Below, piece after piece: positions 13,101-25,399 of a stretch of 64,000 nt of DNA. A model generated the notes under the pieces. The model made no database searches, was not told the DNA's origin, and saw only the letters and a list, made by a program, of their open reading frames with translations. This DNA comes from Scedosporium boydii (taxonomy: Eukaryota; Ascomycota; Sordariomycetes; Microascales; Microascaceae), in contig NJFT01000077.1 of the NCBI GenBank assembly GCA_002221725.1, forward strand, positions 62,001 through 126,000. The letters run 5' to 3'. Positions within the stretch are counted from its first letter, which is position 1. The number at the start of each line of letters is the position of its first letter. Position numbers and translations under genes: made by a program.

Positions 13101-13448
13101 ATGGCGAGTGGAGGGGAATTAGGATGAGAGTTGTAGATGGGATAGATATAGCTCATGGAGGAGTTCCGACCTGTGTAAGTCGGAAAACCCTTTTTGTTTC
13201 GTACGAATGAAGTATATCAATGTTTAAATGAGCTCTTCTCTTGAGAGTATATATGAAGGCTTCCAGCGCTCGCCTCGCCATAATGATCATGGGTTCTATT
13301 CAATCAAGTCCTTGCTTCGAGACACCATAATTTTTTCTATTCCCAAAACCAGCATGATGCCCTTCCAACCCCCGATTATACCCACAAACGCTATCGTCAG
13401 CGGATAGAATCAATTGCTGCCTTTCTCACTCCATCTCCACCTCTCACC
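13101..13448. other. Convergent intergenic gap (3' ends of two genes)
   Basis: Short spacer between the SMP-30 gene and the convergent methyltransferase gene. It presumably holds both 3' untranslated regions. I see nothing else in it. Confidence 0.6.
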
Positions 13449-14417
13449 TCACTTCATCGGACGTAAAGCATAACTCCTCACTGGAAGCAGAACTTTCGGA
13501 AAGCCAGTCTGCAGCTCAGTCCTAACAACGAGCAAGCCTGCCCTATCGAAGATATTCCTAAATTTCGAATCCTCTCTGATAACGATGGTCAAATTGTAAG
13601 CCGGGAAGAAAACCCACCGAAGGCACACCCTTCCCATCCCCCACGGACAAAAAAAGGGTGAGGAGAGGAATAAATAACAAAAACTCACCTCGTAACACTA
13701 CTATCCTCATCATCAAAAACATCACCCCCCATCGTACTCATATTCTCCTTCACGACGATAAACCCCATCTCCGGCTCCAAAACCTCCTTACACCTCAGGA
13801 GATACTCCACCAGCTGGTCGTCCGTCAAGTGGCCCAGACACCACTGGTTCCAGATGACGTCGTACACGACCTTCTCCTCGCCTTCCTTGGGCTGCGGCGG
13901 CCTCCATTCCTCGAGGCCGACGTTTTGAACGAGGCCCACGCCGGGCTTGGAGGCGAGTTGGGCGGTGAATTTGGGGATTGGTTCGACTACGTCGACGGTT
14001 TCGGCGATGGAGGTGAGGAGGCCTTCGGTTATGCGGCCGATGCTGGGCAGAGAAAAGCGGTTTTTCAATACTCACGATTCTTTCTTCGGAAAAAAAAAAT
14101 AAAAAATATGATGGAGAAGGCGATCATCGCCAAGGGGGAAGAAAAATATCTAGGGGAAAAGAAAGAGAGAAAAGAAAAAAAAAAAAAAAAGGACGAGGGA
14201 AGAATACATACCCAGCTCCACCCTCCATAACTCTCTTCACCTTCCTCAAAGGCTCCTTCGCCCCAACGCCATTCTTCGCCAGAAACGCCCGCGACCCGAT
14301 CAGATCTACGCGACTGACCAGAGGGAACCCACCGAGCATGCCGTTTACGTCGGCGGAGACGTCGGACCAGTAGGCGCGGCTGTCGGATGGATTAATGTAG
14401 GTGTCTGGCGCGTCCAT
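13449..14417 (-). CDS. Alpha-N-terminal protein methyltransferase (NTM1/Tae1 family)
   Basis: Three exons on the minus strand: 14417-14212, 14042-13689 and 13575-13449, with introns of 169 and 113 nt, give 228 aa, the usual length for the family. The first splice junction falls inside SAM-binding motif I and restores GAGIGRIT, which strongly supports the model. Other family signatures are VDVVEP (SAM ribose-binding acidic residue), VGLEEWRPP and NQWCLGHLTDDQL, then VLEPEMGFIVVKEN. The family (yeast Tae1, human NTMT1) methylates the alpha-amino group of proteins with an N-terminal X-Pro-Lys motif after Met removal; known substrates include ribosomal proteins Rpl12 and Rps25. The first intron contains a long A tract on the plus strand (about 14163-14190). 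Confidence 0.95.
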
Positions 14418-15137
14418 CTTTCTGGTTGCCTGTCTGGCTTATGTTTGGGGGGAGGAGCGGGGATGACGGGGCTAGATTGGTTAGAAAATATGACGAATAA
14501 TGGAAATTTACGAAGAGGGAGAATTGTCTTAGGATACTTTGAAGAGTAGAGAAGTGAGAGAGGTGAAGGAGTGATGAGATGAACTGGAGCGGGTGATGAA
14601 TTGAAATGGCAATCAACTGATCAATCAATTCATCTGTAAAATTTATGGCGGGGGAGGGGCTGAATTTGTGGTTCGTGATGACTTCATTGTGGGCGTGGCC
14701 ATTTGCGCTTGCCATTCTCACTCCGTTCTCAGACATGACGGCTCTCGCAATATTCTCGAAAAACTAGCTTCTATAATTCTATAAATATTTTGTGTGAAAT
14801 ATAAAATATGGCTAGGTGGAATTGGGAATAAAAAGAAAGAAGACATCCCCTCGAGAGAACCAAGCAAAACGCATCTGAAAAAAACACATCTTCTCGTTTG
14901 TTGGCTTGCTGTCTTGACCTAGTCGTAGCTATATGCGCATTTGTACCAAACTCACTCGCTCCCGACATTACAATGTAACTAACTAGTGGCTTAATCTAAC
15001 AGGGCGGTATAAAGAAATGCAAAGGAGATGGAAATCAAGGCGTGGAATGCTTTTAAAAAGAAGCGAAAAATAAGAGAAAAAAAAAGAGAAGAAAAAGAAG
15101 AGCGAACACCACTTTAAGCGTAAATGTGATGCCACGC
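14418..15137. other. Intergenic region between methyltransferase and Ypp1 genes
   Basis: Promoter side of the methyltransferase gene and 3' flank of the Ypp1 gene, both on the minus strand. It holds an open frame with an ATG at 14736, which I judge to be chance or 5' leader because it lacks any family motif. It is AT-rich around 14760-14900. Confidence 0.5.
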
Positions 15138-18100
15138 TCAAGAAAGAATATAGCTTCCCGCCCCAACCCCATTCCACTCCCTCACTCCCCTTCCCTCTTC
15201 CAGCTCGACGCACCACCAAAGGGCCTCCTTCGCCTTGTCGATCTGTCCGCTCTCCTCATGCGCCCTCGCAAGTGCGAACCATGCTTCGGAGTAGTTCCAG
15301 CCGGTGCCCAGTCTCGTCAGGCTCGAAAGAAGGCCGTACGCGCGGTCCCGGGCTGCGAAGCGGTCCACAAGCGGAAGGGACGTTGCCTTGTGCGGGGGCG
15401 GCAGGTCGTCGTCACGGGGTTTGACATCGGGGGAGTGTGGCGTTTCTTGACCCTCTGTATCGGAATCATCATCATCACTTTCCGACTCCGTGCTTGTGGT
15501 TTCTAGGAGCTTTGTGGTACCGAGGCCTAGGGGTGTTGAAGGAAGAGGCGTTCTGTTGGCTGGAACAAGCGGGCCTCTCCCCTCTGGAGTGCTAAGAATA
15601 GAATCCCCCATGTCAAATGGAGGTATCGTTGGTGGCGGCAGCAATTCCTCCGTGTAAATGTCAAGGAGAATGCCGGAAAGTCCCACGATGGCAGCAGGAT
15701 GGTTGGGGAAGTAAGTGAGCGCCGACTCAAAGTCGCCACGCGCTACATATGGCTCGCCCTTTGCGACAGCAAGATTGCCCAGCTAGGACGAACTGTCAGT
15801 ATTTTTCGCTCGTGAGATCACAATGGACGAGGAGCAAGAGAAAAGGATAAAACTCTAGCAATGCGAAAATGAAGAGAGAGAAAGAAAAAGAAAAAAAATG
15901 TCTTACCTCTGCCCACACGTCAGCCCATAGCTCCTCGATGCTCTTCCTCTCACCCCAATGCGCACTTCCCAGAGTCATGGGCGTCGTGGTATCCTTCACA
16001 GCCTCGGCCTCCATAACCTGCACGATCTTGTTCGCCTCCGAGATGGCACCCTTGCAGTCATCGAACATATTCGCCCGTCGATAGAACCCCGCGATCATAA
16101 GCCAGACATTCACGAGAATGGCATTTTTCTGCTTCTGATCCGCCTCTTTGGAGAACTGCACAACCGGCAGTGGCGTGGGCATGGTGTTGTACGCGTCGGT
16201 AGGAATATCGGCGTACTCTACCGGCCGTGGCTTCGCCGACAAGTACGAGTCGATATGTGGCAGGGCCCTCCCGCGAGAAAACGACGACGCAATTGAGGGT
16301 TGCCTCCTGTTAGTGAAAGCAAACACGTCCGACTGCGCGTCGCCATCGGGTGTGAACACGCTCTCCCCGTCGGCGGCGAAGCTCGTTCGTGGTGTCGGAC
16401 CTGTACTAGCTGCCCGCCTCCGGCTCCGGCTAGGATCCCGCTTTCTAAGACTGTTCCTCCTTCCGGATTGACTTCTCCGCCGTCCTGCCCCTTCGGCTGG
16501 CGTCTTCGGCGGTCGCACTTCGACCGACTGCCCGTTCTCTTGAGTAATTTGGATAGTCGGCGCTGCGCTAGCTACGGTTTGAGTAGTCTGCGGTCTAACA
16601 GATCCCAGTGAAGTGTCGCTGACGATGCTCATTTGCCTAGTCTCGGTATTCCTCGAGGACCTTCCAAAGATGCTACCCCTGATACTTCTCAAGGTGCCCG
16701 AAGTCTTAGGCACATCCGCAGTCTTGGGTGGATGGGCAGGCGGTTTGGGCAATACCGTTCCGAACAATCTTGTGTATAGACTAAGCAGTTCGGGGCTTGC
16801 ATTAACGGCGACTTCAGGTCCCTCGACGAGCTCGACAAGAGCAAGCTGCGTCATCTTCACCTCCAGGATGCCCTCCTTCTCGAAGAAATCCATTTCGTCA
16901 ACGACTGCTCTCCTTGCGTTGAGTTTCTCGCGCTTAGCCTCGGCCTCGTTCAAGTGGTCGCTTCGGAATGATTGGTCTTGATGGCCGAACAGGATCAAAG
17001 GATCCTTAAACTGCTCAAACGCACCATCGCAAGCCCTAGCAGCCATACTGTAGTCCTGTCTGGCACTGAGCAAAAGACCAAGGAGATGCCACAGGGGAAT
17101 GAGCGCTCGTTCTTGCCAGTAAGGGCCATGGATTAGATCCCCCTGTCCATCAGCAGACTTCCCCGCGGCCAAAGCCACCTTTACGAGTTCGATAGCAGGA
17201 GTCAGTTCTCTGCGCTCCGCTAACAGGAGACTAAGCGCAAAGAGCCCACGGTAACTCCTCGAGCGGCCAAATTCGGGCGAGAGGGATTTTCGAAGACACC
17301 TCACAGCCTTGGTCTGGATTTCAATTCGGGAGCGGGAGTCAAAGGTAACCCTCGACCAACTAGCATGGGATAGTCCGATGGCCTGCCATGCTTCGGCCAG
17401 GACACGTGGAGGGATCTGAGGATGTAGCGGCGACTCCCGGATTTCTGGCATGGCAAGAGATCCTGATTCTGAGCCGCCAGACTGTATCTGGGGCAAGCGT
17501 GCGAGGAAATCTTCCAGTTCGGCCGCCACATCTCTCGCCTTCTCAATCGCCGCCTTGTCACCATATCGGCAGAGGGCTAGAGCGCATTGAGACATGGTAA
17601 TTAGAACCGTTGCATCATCATCTAAATGGGGCTCCGGGACCCCAGTTTTCTCCACGCGGGCCTTGGCTTTGGTTATTATATCCCGATACGAGCTGTAAGC
17701 TTTGAAGGCAAGATCAAACTCGGCCACAGCCATGTGGACGGTAAAGAGGTGGCGCAGGATCGCGGTTGAGTGATACGTCTTCGTCGCTGCTCGGTAGAGA
17801 ATTTCGAGGACGCCGCGGCTCATAGCCTCCCGACCGCCTGGACCAAGATCGTATTCCCGCCATCCCCGACCACACATGACGGACCAGTTCTTCACGACGA
17901 GATTCACAAACGCCTCGACCTCTTCTCTTTCGTTGTTTGCTCTGGGGAATTGAGTTTCTTGCAGAAGAAGCGACTCGTAAGCGTTCTCGACCTTTTTCAG
18001 TTCCATGCGTAGGTGCGTTCTAGCGGAGTGCTGTTCGGCAGGTAATTTGCCAAGGTATCCCGTGGGAAAGGGGAGGTCATCCTCAACGATTCGCGAAAGG

Positions 18101-19030
18101 GCCGTGTAATATTCGCACCATATCCTCCTCCTAGGTACGGAACCCCGAAATCCATGACCGCCAGGCAAAGACCCAGATTGGATCTCCCAATATCGTGCCC
18201 AGGTTCGGAAACACGCCACCGAGTTTGCATCTTCGAGAGACCTCTCTCGACGCTGCAGGGCCTGGCTGGACAACATGCAATATTCCGTTAAAAATAGCTC
18301 GGCCCAGTACCTCAACTGCTGTTTCGGGAACTTGCTTGTCCACACGCTGGTAAGCGCCGGGAGACCAGTCTCGAAGATATAGAGCGCTTCTATCCTCTCG
18401 TTATTTCTCGCCGCGCAATTGGCCTTGAGATAGGCGGCCTTCAAAGCACACACGTTCGTCCAATCCGAAACATTTTCGGCGCCTTCCAACTCGGTGTATT
18501 CTTCGTCTAGGTTCCGGGGGAGACGCTGGGCGGCCACGCCGTATTCACCCACAACCCAATACAGCCAGCCGACGCAGACCTTTGCCTGGAACTTATCCTC
18601 GAGGTAATTGTCTTCCGATTCGATGGCACTGAGCAGCTTTGGGAGGTGGGTGGCGACGCCGAGGTCCTCAACGGTGAGGGCGGTGCTGGGTCGGTTCGAA
18701 GACGCGTGCATCAGAGTTGCTTGGGAAATGGTCGCCTCTCCCTCTGCAACGAGGGCGAGGCCTAGAAAGGCGGTGGGTTATTGTTAGCATGCTGCGGCTT
18801 CGTGCAGGAGAGGAGAGGATGAGGTGGTCGCTGCATACAAGATCGTTCGGGGGCATGCTTTCGAACCTTGCGAACGAGTTCGGGGACGGTAGACCAGTTT
18901 CCATCGCAACGAGCTTCATCGAGCGCCCTCAGATAATGGATAGCTTTATGGGGCTACCCGGCCGAATTGTTAACATCGCCAATCATAAAAGTATTTTCGC
19001 TGCGCTTAAAAGACATCAACTCACGCTCAT
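15138..19030 (-). CDS. Ypp1/TTC7-like TPR protein (PI4-kinase complex)
   Basis: Four exons on the minus strand (19030-19025, 18953-18839, 18761-15907, 15782-15138) with introns of 71, 77 and 124 nt encode 1206 aa. The family (yeast Ypp1, animal TTC7) is a helical TPR-type scaffold that, with Efr3, recruits the PI 4-kinase Stt4/PI4KIIIalpha to the plasma membrane. The N-terminus MSPHKAIHYLRALDEARC followed by VPELVRKVRKHAPER matches the fungal family start. Reaching it needs a 6-nt first exon (ATGAGC, then GTGAGT), because the second exon is preceded by an in-frame stop. TPR-like helices fill the first ~600 residues. A Ser/Arg-rich low-complexity linker follows (about 700-830), then conserved C-terminal repeats ending in LGNLAVAKGEPYVARGDFES and beyond. 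The last segment before the stop has an acidic, Ser-rich insert. Confidence 0.9.
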
Positions 19031-20650
19031 CTTCTCGCCAGAGGTTGGGATACGTGGTGGACGAAATGCGGAATAGCTAGGGGCAGGAGAGTCGAGGAAA
19101 GGAGCTAAAGGAGGACTCGCGACGAATGCATTTCGTGGTAAAGGAGCGACAGGATGAGAGCTATGAGGCGCCGATCAAAATAAAATATAGAAAAAAGCGC
19201 GTCGAATGGGGTGCTTCTGAAGCACCTGGCGTGCAGAAGGAATTGGCAGCAGTGGAAACACAACTCGAAGCTTTCACATTCCACGTTCCTGTTGTATCAT
19301 TAAGAAGTACGTAAGTCGTCGTCCATGAACAGGAAAGTGGTGGCTTGTTGTCTCCAAGACCTCAATTTTGTTTATTGCCAGGGTTTCACCGACATCAAGT
19401 CAGGTACCAGTACTTGTACATGTACCAGTTGGATGTCCAGCCCCTGTCTTGTTGAAGGAATACGAATGGTCACTGGTCAACGCGGTTCTCGGTGAATCTG
19501 TCAGCTATGGAGACCAATGACCCACATTCGACGACACCAAGACAACAAAACCGCGGAAATTGTTAGTGCTGATCTAGTAGGCGGTGACTGCTATTTTGAA
19601 CGGCAGTTTCTCTGGTGCCCAGATTATGGAGGTGACTTCTATCTCTTTCACTGAGATGACACCTATGACGAGGGACGGTGTCAAGTTGGTGGTGGCAGCT
19701 TTTTCACAATATCATATCGCCAGTTGGGGTTGCATGAAAGTGGTTGTGTAACAATCCGACTCGGATAGCGAAAAGAACACCTTCCCATGCCAATGTGTGA
19801 TTTATGATTTGTGATTTGCCATTTTAATGCTGTCGACCGGGGGCGCCAACAAACGAGATCAGCCGTCCAGCCAGGCGAATATGACGTAGCCGCCGACTGC
19901 TATCAAAGCGGATGAAATTCTGTTTCATGATGAGGACCAAGGGACAAGCTCCTAGAGTCGAGACGAAAACTGCAGAGCTACCTATCTTTGTTTATGGTCT
20001 AACCAATTGTCTAATTGCGAAGGAGATGCTCAATCACACTTGGTTTCACACAATGACAGGCTTGATTCGTGGAATCGCCCACTCTTCCCATCACTCAAAA
20101 CATAGCTGGAGAGAAACATGACCCTGCGGACGTGCTTTACAGAGAAACAGAAGCCAGGTGAAATCTTGACAACTTGAACTTCATGGTAGTCGGGGACAAG
20201 AGGGCACTTGTGCTTCGGAGATATCCTCAAAAGCGGTGAACACTTCCAACTGAAGGTGTTCGCTGATTAGTCAGAAATTCGCTAAGCCGTAAATGGCAAC
20301 AAGCCTCTGATAGATCTCTAGCAGGTTGGAAAAAGCTTCAAAGTTCTCGAATCCAAGTTGAATTGTCTCACCACGAAAATGCCACAGAGCTGCTAGCATC
20401 ACATCAATCGGAAATGCGAATAAACTAAGACGGTAGCCTAGATCTCGATCTAAATCTTGGAATTCCAGCTCCCATCAATATCGGGACAGAGACAGAATCA
20501 AAACATCCGGCAGCGTCACCCGTCTGGGCCGTGAGCTTCGTGGGTCTTTGAAGGGCAAGGTGAACCAAAATATTCACCTTGAGGACCAGTTCTATACATA
20601 CATTTCCCAGTCTTTATTTTCGGCTCACACGTCCGACATACGCCAGCCCA
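19031..20650. other. Divergent promoter region, Ypp1 and Rix1 genes
   Basis: A 1.6-kb spacer between divergently transcribed genes. A dense set of overlapping GTAC words sits at 19403-19428, with GTACCAG repeated at 19404 and 19422 around a TACATGTA palindrome. I see no coding gene or RNA gene. Confidence 0.5.
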
Positions 20651-22962
20651 ATGTCTCTACCACCGGACCTTCGGGTCCTCTGCCACCAGCTCACTTCACC
20701 GAAAATCTCCGCTGCTCACCTTGCTCAGTCCGCGCAAGTCCTCACCGGTCATGTACTCCAAAGCGCCGATGCGCTATCAGCTCCCCAGGATAGCAAACTG
20801 AGAGATAATGCATCCGAGGCTGCTGTTCTGGTGCACAAGCTCAAAACCGCTCTCAAGACTCTTCTAAACGACCGTGACCACCGGCGCAGATTCGCTGGTG
20901 TAGTCCTTGTGAAAGCCGTGATAGATGTTGGTGGCTGGGAGTGTCTTCGCAGTTCCGAGCCCTGGGTTAGGGGTCTTATAACTGTCCTTCAGGTATTGAA
21001 TCCCTAAGTTCACGGATGGTTGGTGGGACTGTTAACTGACTTTTATCATAGAAAAAGGACCCAATTGCGTCCAAAGAGCTGGCTGTGGTGGCACTGGCTA
21101 GGATATTCACGCAGCTGCATAGCTACCAGACCCTTGTGAGAGAGATCGCTACTCCCACGATTCCTGGATTCATTACAGCCTGTCTCCAGCTTCTGAAGCC
21201 CTCTTCGCCGGACCAACCGCTTCGTACCCCGCTCACAGTAGTTGAAACTATCCTCAATACTCTGTCTGCGATAATACCTCTTTACCCAACTACCTCCCGC
21301 CCCTTTGTCTCTCAGATCCGTACTGCTATCCGACCGTACCTGGTACCAACTCTGTCGGATGCGCGAATCATTCCGGAGACTCTACAGTCGAGTAGCCGAC
21401 GGCTCTCTATAGCCCTGCACTTTACTGCACCAAAGGCCGGAGGCTCTGACGAATGGACGGCCCTTCTGTCTGGAATCGTTAAGCATTTCCATTCCACAGC
21501 TGACCAGGTATTCCGCGCTGTAAAAGAAACATGGGAGCCGCCTCTTGGTTATACAGCGTCCAAAGTCGTCTTTGGGGAAGAGCCCCAGGGCGGAGGCGAC
21601 TCGTCCGATATCCTTCCGATCTGGTCCGGCGTTACGTCTGGTAGCCAACGACTTGTTGGCCTGTTGAGATTTATGGCGGAATTCATTCGCCAACCGACAA
21701 AGAGCCAGGTGTCGATTCCTGTCGGTGTCCTCGTTGACACTGTTTGTCGCGTGGCCCAGGTCGCGAGACACGCCCCTAAATCACAGACATGGGAGCAAGC
21801 CCTAGAAACTAATCCCGCCGTATCGAGGGAGGAGAGGGACGAGCTGTGGAGCGCGATACCCCTTATCCATGTAGCTGCATTGGAGCTGCTTCTTGCTCTG
21901 TGCCTAAGGCTACGAAGCAGTTTCGTTCCCGTTGTGCCGGAGGCCCTTGATTACCTTGTTAGGGTGTTCAAGTCCGGAATTAGCAACTCTTCAATACGAT
22001 GCATCAGCTACAGGCTCCTTGCAGAGATGCTGCCGCTATGCGGCCCAACCATGACTAAAGAGACGGTGTCGACTCTCGATCTCATTATCAGAGCCTGCTG
22101 CCGCGACCTCCAGCAAGAAGCCGGCTACCTCAAACCGGCGGCCCAGCCTACTGCCGAGGCGAAAAAGAACGGGGTCGTCATGAACGCTGACCTTTTCCTC
22201 TCTCAAAAGACCGATGAGTCGTCTACTTCATCCCCTAGTCTGGATCCTGCGCATCTTTCAGCAGCCGAGACCCTCCTTACCGGTCTACTATCGCATCTTA
22301 CTCAACACCATATCCGACCAGCCCTCCGCGGGCTTCTCGACCAGACGGCCATCCTCTCCCATAGCAAGGAAGCCATGATGGCGAGCGTGCTCAACCCCTT
22401 CCGAAACAAGCAGAGTAAAATGTACCCTAGCATCCTCCCCTTCTACTCTCAGCTATTCCCCGACGATCAAGGCCTCGAGGTCCTCCGCAGCAACATGCGC
22501 ACAAGCCAACCTTCAGATAGCTCCTCTTTCTCCGTATTCAAAGAGGCGCCTTCGGAGGAAGTTTCAGAAGATCAAGATGAAGATGTTGAGATGGCGGTTG
22601 AAGATACCGTAGCCACGGCATCCTCTTTCAAAATGGCCGATGAGCTCGAGGTATCGCCCCCGTTAGTCGAGGATACTGCCTTCAAGGCGGTACCCGTCGT
22701 CGATCCCGGTCCCAAGGAGAATCCGTTTGCACCCAGGAAGCCCGAGGACATCCCCGCGGCAACGAAGAGAAAGAGCGACGATGAAGCTGAAGGAATTAAG
22801 CCCGTGAAGAAGATACACCGTGACCTATCGGTGGATGAGAAGATGGATAATGCGCCGGCAACTCTTGCCCCTGCGGCGGCAGAGGATGATGATTCGGATG
22901 ATGAGAGTGTACAACTTGTGGCGAGCTTCGATTCAGATCCCGAGATGGACGAGGAAGAGTAA
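20651..22962 (+). CDS. rix1: Pre-rRNA-processing protein Rix1 (Ipi2)
   Basis: Exons 20651-20992 and 21052-22962, joined across a 59-nt intron in phase 0, encode 750 aa. Rix1 is the scaffold of the Rix1-Ipi1-Ipi3 complex, which acts in the nucleoplasm on pre-60S particles for ITS2 processing and Rea1 recruitment. The N-terminal ~115 residues (MSLPPDLRVLCHQLTSPKIS, then HRRRFAGVVLVKAVIDVGGW) show the RIX1 domain, followed by an alpha-helical repeat body. The last ~150 residues are acidic and disordered, with a basic patch TKRKSDDEAEGIKPVKKIHR that could be a nuclear localisation signal, and an Asp/Glu-rich C-terminus. I chose ATG 20651 over an upstream in-frame ATG at 20579 because the family begins MSLPP-like right before the conserved region. 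Confidence 0.93.
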
Positions 22963-23385
22963 GGTACGGAAAAAGGGGGGGGAAGGAGCACGTGTAGAAA
23001 ATGAATCGATTATTGAATTCAAGTTGGGTATATTCCTTCTGTCTTGCTATACCATCGTTCCCTTTCGCCTGTAGTCTTCACTGTATATCTTCCATGCCTA
23101 CTATACACCCACCCAGGTAACTAAGTCTTCCTCATCTAATGCATAGAGAGTACACCTGAAGTATAATAACTTCTTCTAGCCCTCTGCCATCTGCGGAATT
23201 CCACGCCGGTCCGCGAACCAATCTACTTTGTAGACGAGAAACCAAAAGCTCAGAAAGCCAGAGAAAAGAAAAATGCAGAGTATCAAAAACGCCGATTCCA
23301 AATGATGCAACCGCGCCACCAATTCCCCCCATCCAAGTTAAACAAAAAGCAAACCTCTCCTCCTCTCTATTTGCACAACTCCCGC
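22963..23385. other. Convergent spacer between Rix1 and WW-protein genes
   Basis: 3' flanks of two convergent genes. Nothing else is seen. Confidence 0.6.
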
Positions 23386-24207
23386 TCAGTCCCTTAGCCA
23401 AGCCCTCCTCTTCTCCTCCTTCCTCGCTTTCCTCTTCTCCTTGAAAAACTTTAATTCCGCTTTCGTAGGCTTCTTCCCCGCCCTCTCCGCCTTCAAGCTC
23501 CTCCCATCATGCTGATTCGCCGCGGCATCTACATCGAAATATGCATTCATCTGCCTTCTCGCCTTCGCCTCATCGCTATGCTGTCCGGGCCCTTGGTCGC
23601 CCGTTTGGAACTGACCCGTGAAACGATTAAATAACGCCGTGGACTCGTAGATCGCGGACGCGTCCGGCGCAGCTGCAGTAGAGGATGTGGATGGATCTTC
23701 GTGGAGCTTGGCGTACCAGGCGTTGGGGTCGTAGTCGCCGTGGATGGCGGGATTATAGCCTGTTATTACGGGGGGTTCGGGGGGTTCGGTCGCCGGGGCG
23801 GTGGCAGCGGATGTGGGGGCAGAGGTATCAGCGGCGGAGGGGACGCGGGGATTTTCTAATTGTTCTTGGCCGGTGAAGCGGTTGAAGAAGATGTAGTTTT
23901 GGAGGTTATGGTCCCAGCGGTAGTCCCAGCCATCATCTTCAGCTGTAGGCACGGGTTCGTGTGGTAAGGGAGGAGCGCCGTTTGTGGTGGTCTCGGGAAG
24001 GGGTTCGTCGGGGAGAGGGGGCGCTTCAGGTTCCTCTTCCGAGACCTCGCCTTGCTCCCTGTCATCTTCGGATGCAGATTCGGAGATATTGTCGAGACCT
24101 TGCGATTTTGATTTAGAGTTATCGACATCGTCAGACTGAGTAGGCGTGGGTGGGGTAGGGGACCGCTCCGTGGGGTCGTTGGAGGTGGCGGGCGTTGGAG
24201 ATGGCAT
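23386..24207 (-). CDS. WW-domain protein with conserved basic C-terminus
   Basis: An intronless 273-aa protein read from the ATG at 24207. The frame is open further upstream to another ATG at 24399, but that part looks like untranslated leader. Residues 1-110 are Pro/Ser/Glu-rich and disordered. A single WW-type motif follows at about 112-145 (DDGWDYRWD..., FFNRFTG..., ENPRVP). The second signature Trp is replaced by Leu (QEQLENPRVP). A second FNRFTG element and the segment MNAYFDVDAAANQHDGRSLK then lead into a strongly basic helix ending EEKRRAWLRD. This C-terminal block looks like that of uncharacterised fungal WW proteins. Role unknown. The domain type suggests binding of proline-rich partners, perhaps in splicing or transcription. 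Confidence 0.85.
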   Translation of the reverse strand: MPSPTPATSNDPTERSPTPPTPTQSDDVDNSKSKSQGLDNISESASEDDREQGEVSEEEPEAPPLPDEPLPETTTNGAPPLPHEPVPTAEDDGWDYRWDHNLQNYIFFNRFTGQEQLENPRVPSAADTSAPTSAATAPATEPPEPPVITGYNPAIHGDYDPNAWYAKLHEDPSTSSTAAAPDASAIYESTALFNRFTGQFQTGDQGPGQHSDEAKARRQMNAYFDVDAAANQHDGRSLKAERAGKKPTKAELKFFKEKRKARKEEKRRAWLRD

Positions 24208-25399
24208 GGTTGGTGATGGCGCGTGATGTTGGGATAGCTGAGGAGGAGAGCTTCGAGCCAGGCGGATTGTAGATTGCCTCGACAGAAGAACAGAAATTCG
24301 CAAATTTATAATTGGACCGCGCCTTTGTGGATAGCGGCAGTGATCATCGTCAGCTGGGAGTGTGCAAGGAAAGCAAAGATCGAAGTTTGACGAGTCCAAA
24401 CGATCTCAAGACGTAAATTTAAGGGTCCTCGCAGGCATCAAAAAGAAAGGGACTGTTCTGGGGATCCCCGATTGACATAATCGTTGTACATGAAGTACAC
24501 AGATACTCGGACCTCCGATGGGGCGGGGCAGTATTATATCTTATTGGCCAGAAATAGCTATCGGATATATCTTATTCCGGTGTCGCCATAGGCCACACAC
24601 CAATTACGCCACCTCTCATCACGTGCATCGAGGCCTACCACTGCCATCCATCACCTTTGTTTCGTCATTCTCAGAATTGCGACAGGCATCCAAGATCATT
24701 CACCACGAACCGGGTTAAACTTACGATGTAGATAAGCTCACCCGAAGGGAGAAATGTAAAGGCAATTTTCGAGTTGCATTTGCGTTGTCCTTACGCCGGT
24801 GGCCATCACCGAACCACCAGTTCTTTGCGAGCTCCTCTCATCCGAGTGATTCTCCCAGAAAGCGCATCAGCCACGGAAGTCTCAGGGAGCAGAAGCGTGC
24901 CGGAGGAATGCCTCACAAGAATATTGGTCGACCAAAAATCAAGTGATAGTTTGGGTTGCAAAGTGATCAGGCCATTTCCGATTGCATCAATCCTAGCTTG
25001 AAACTTACCATCCCCTGACTCCTCAGCACCCTGGACTCAATATTCCCATGCCCAATTTGGTTGGGGGGAACCCTTCAATACGTCGTCCACCGCCCGCGAC
25101 TTGGGAGCGAGCCACCACAAAGGAACCGAAGATCACCCTGCAGACCTCTTCAACAAGTTAGCCGGGATTATCTAATTTCGGGCCGCCGTAAAATCCACCG
25201 AATAATGAAAGAAGGCAGTTGCGCGCACTCCTAGTTTATTAACCCTCTTTGCGGTTTGATATTGTGGTAGATTCCGTGAGGGATAAGCCTGTTGTTGAAG
25301 CGTGGCTGGACAAGCGACTGCGCTCGCCACATCAATGCGCAAATGTCGCACCGCTTATTGGAAGCAGTTACAAAGCTAGAGTGCGTCCTTTGGCTTCAT
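24208..25399. other. Spacer upstream of WW gene, downstream of ABC gene
   Basis: A 1.2-kb spacer between two minus-strand genes. It includes the WW-gene promoter (near 24210-24500) and the ABC-gene 3' flank. No coding gene, RNA gene or exact TACGAAGTA copy is seen. Confidence 0.5.

Noticed and set aside
14392..14736. Upstream ATG frame (MSENGVRMASANG...) as an N-terminal extension of the methyltransferase
   Set aside because: It is not in frame with the conserved start at 14417 and the family begins close to that ATG.
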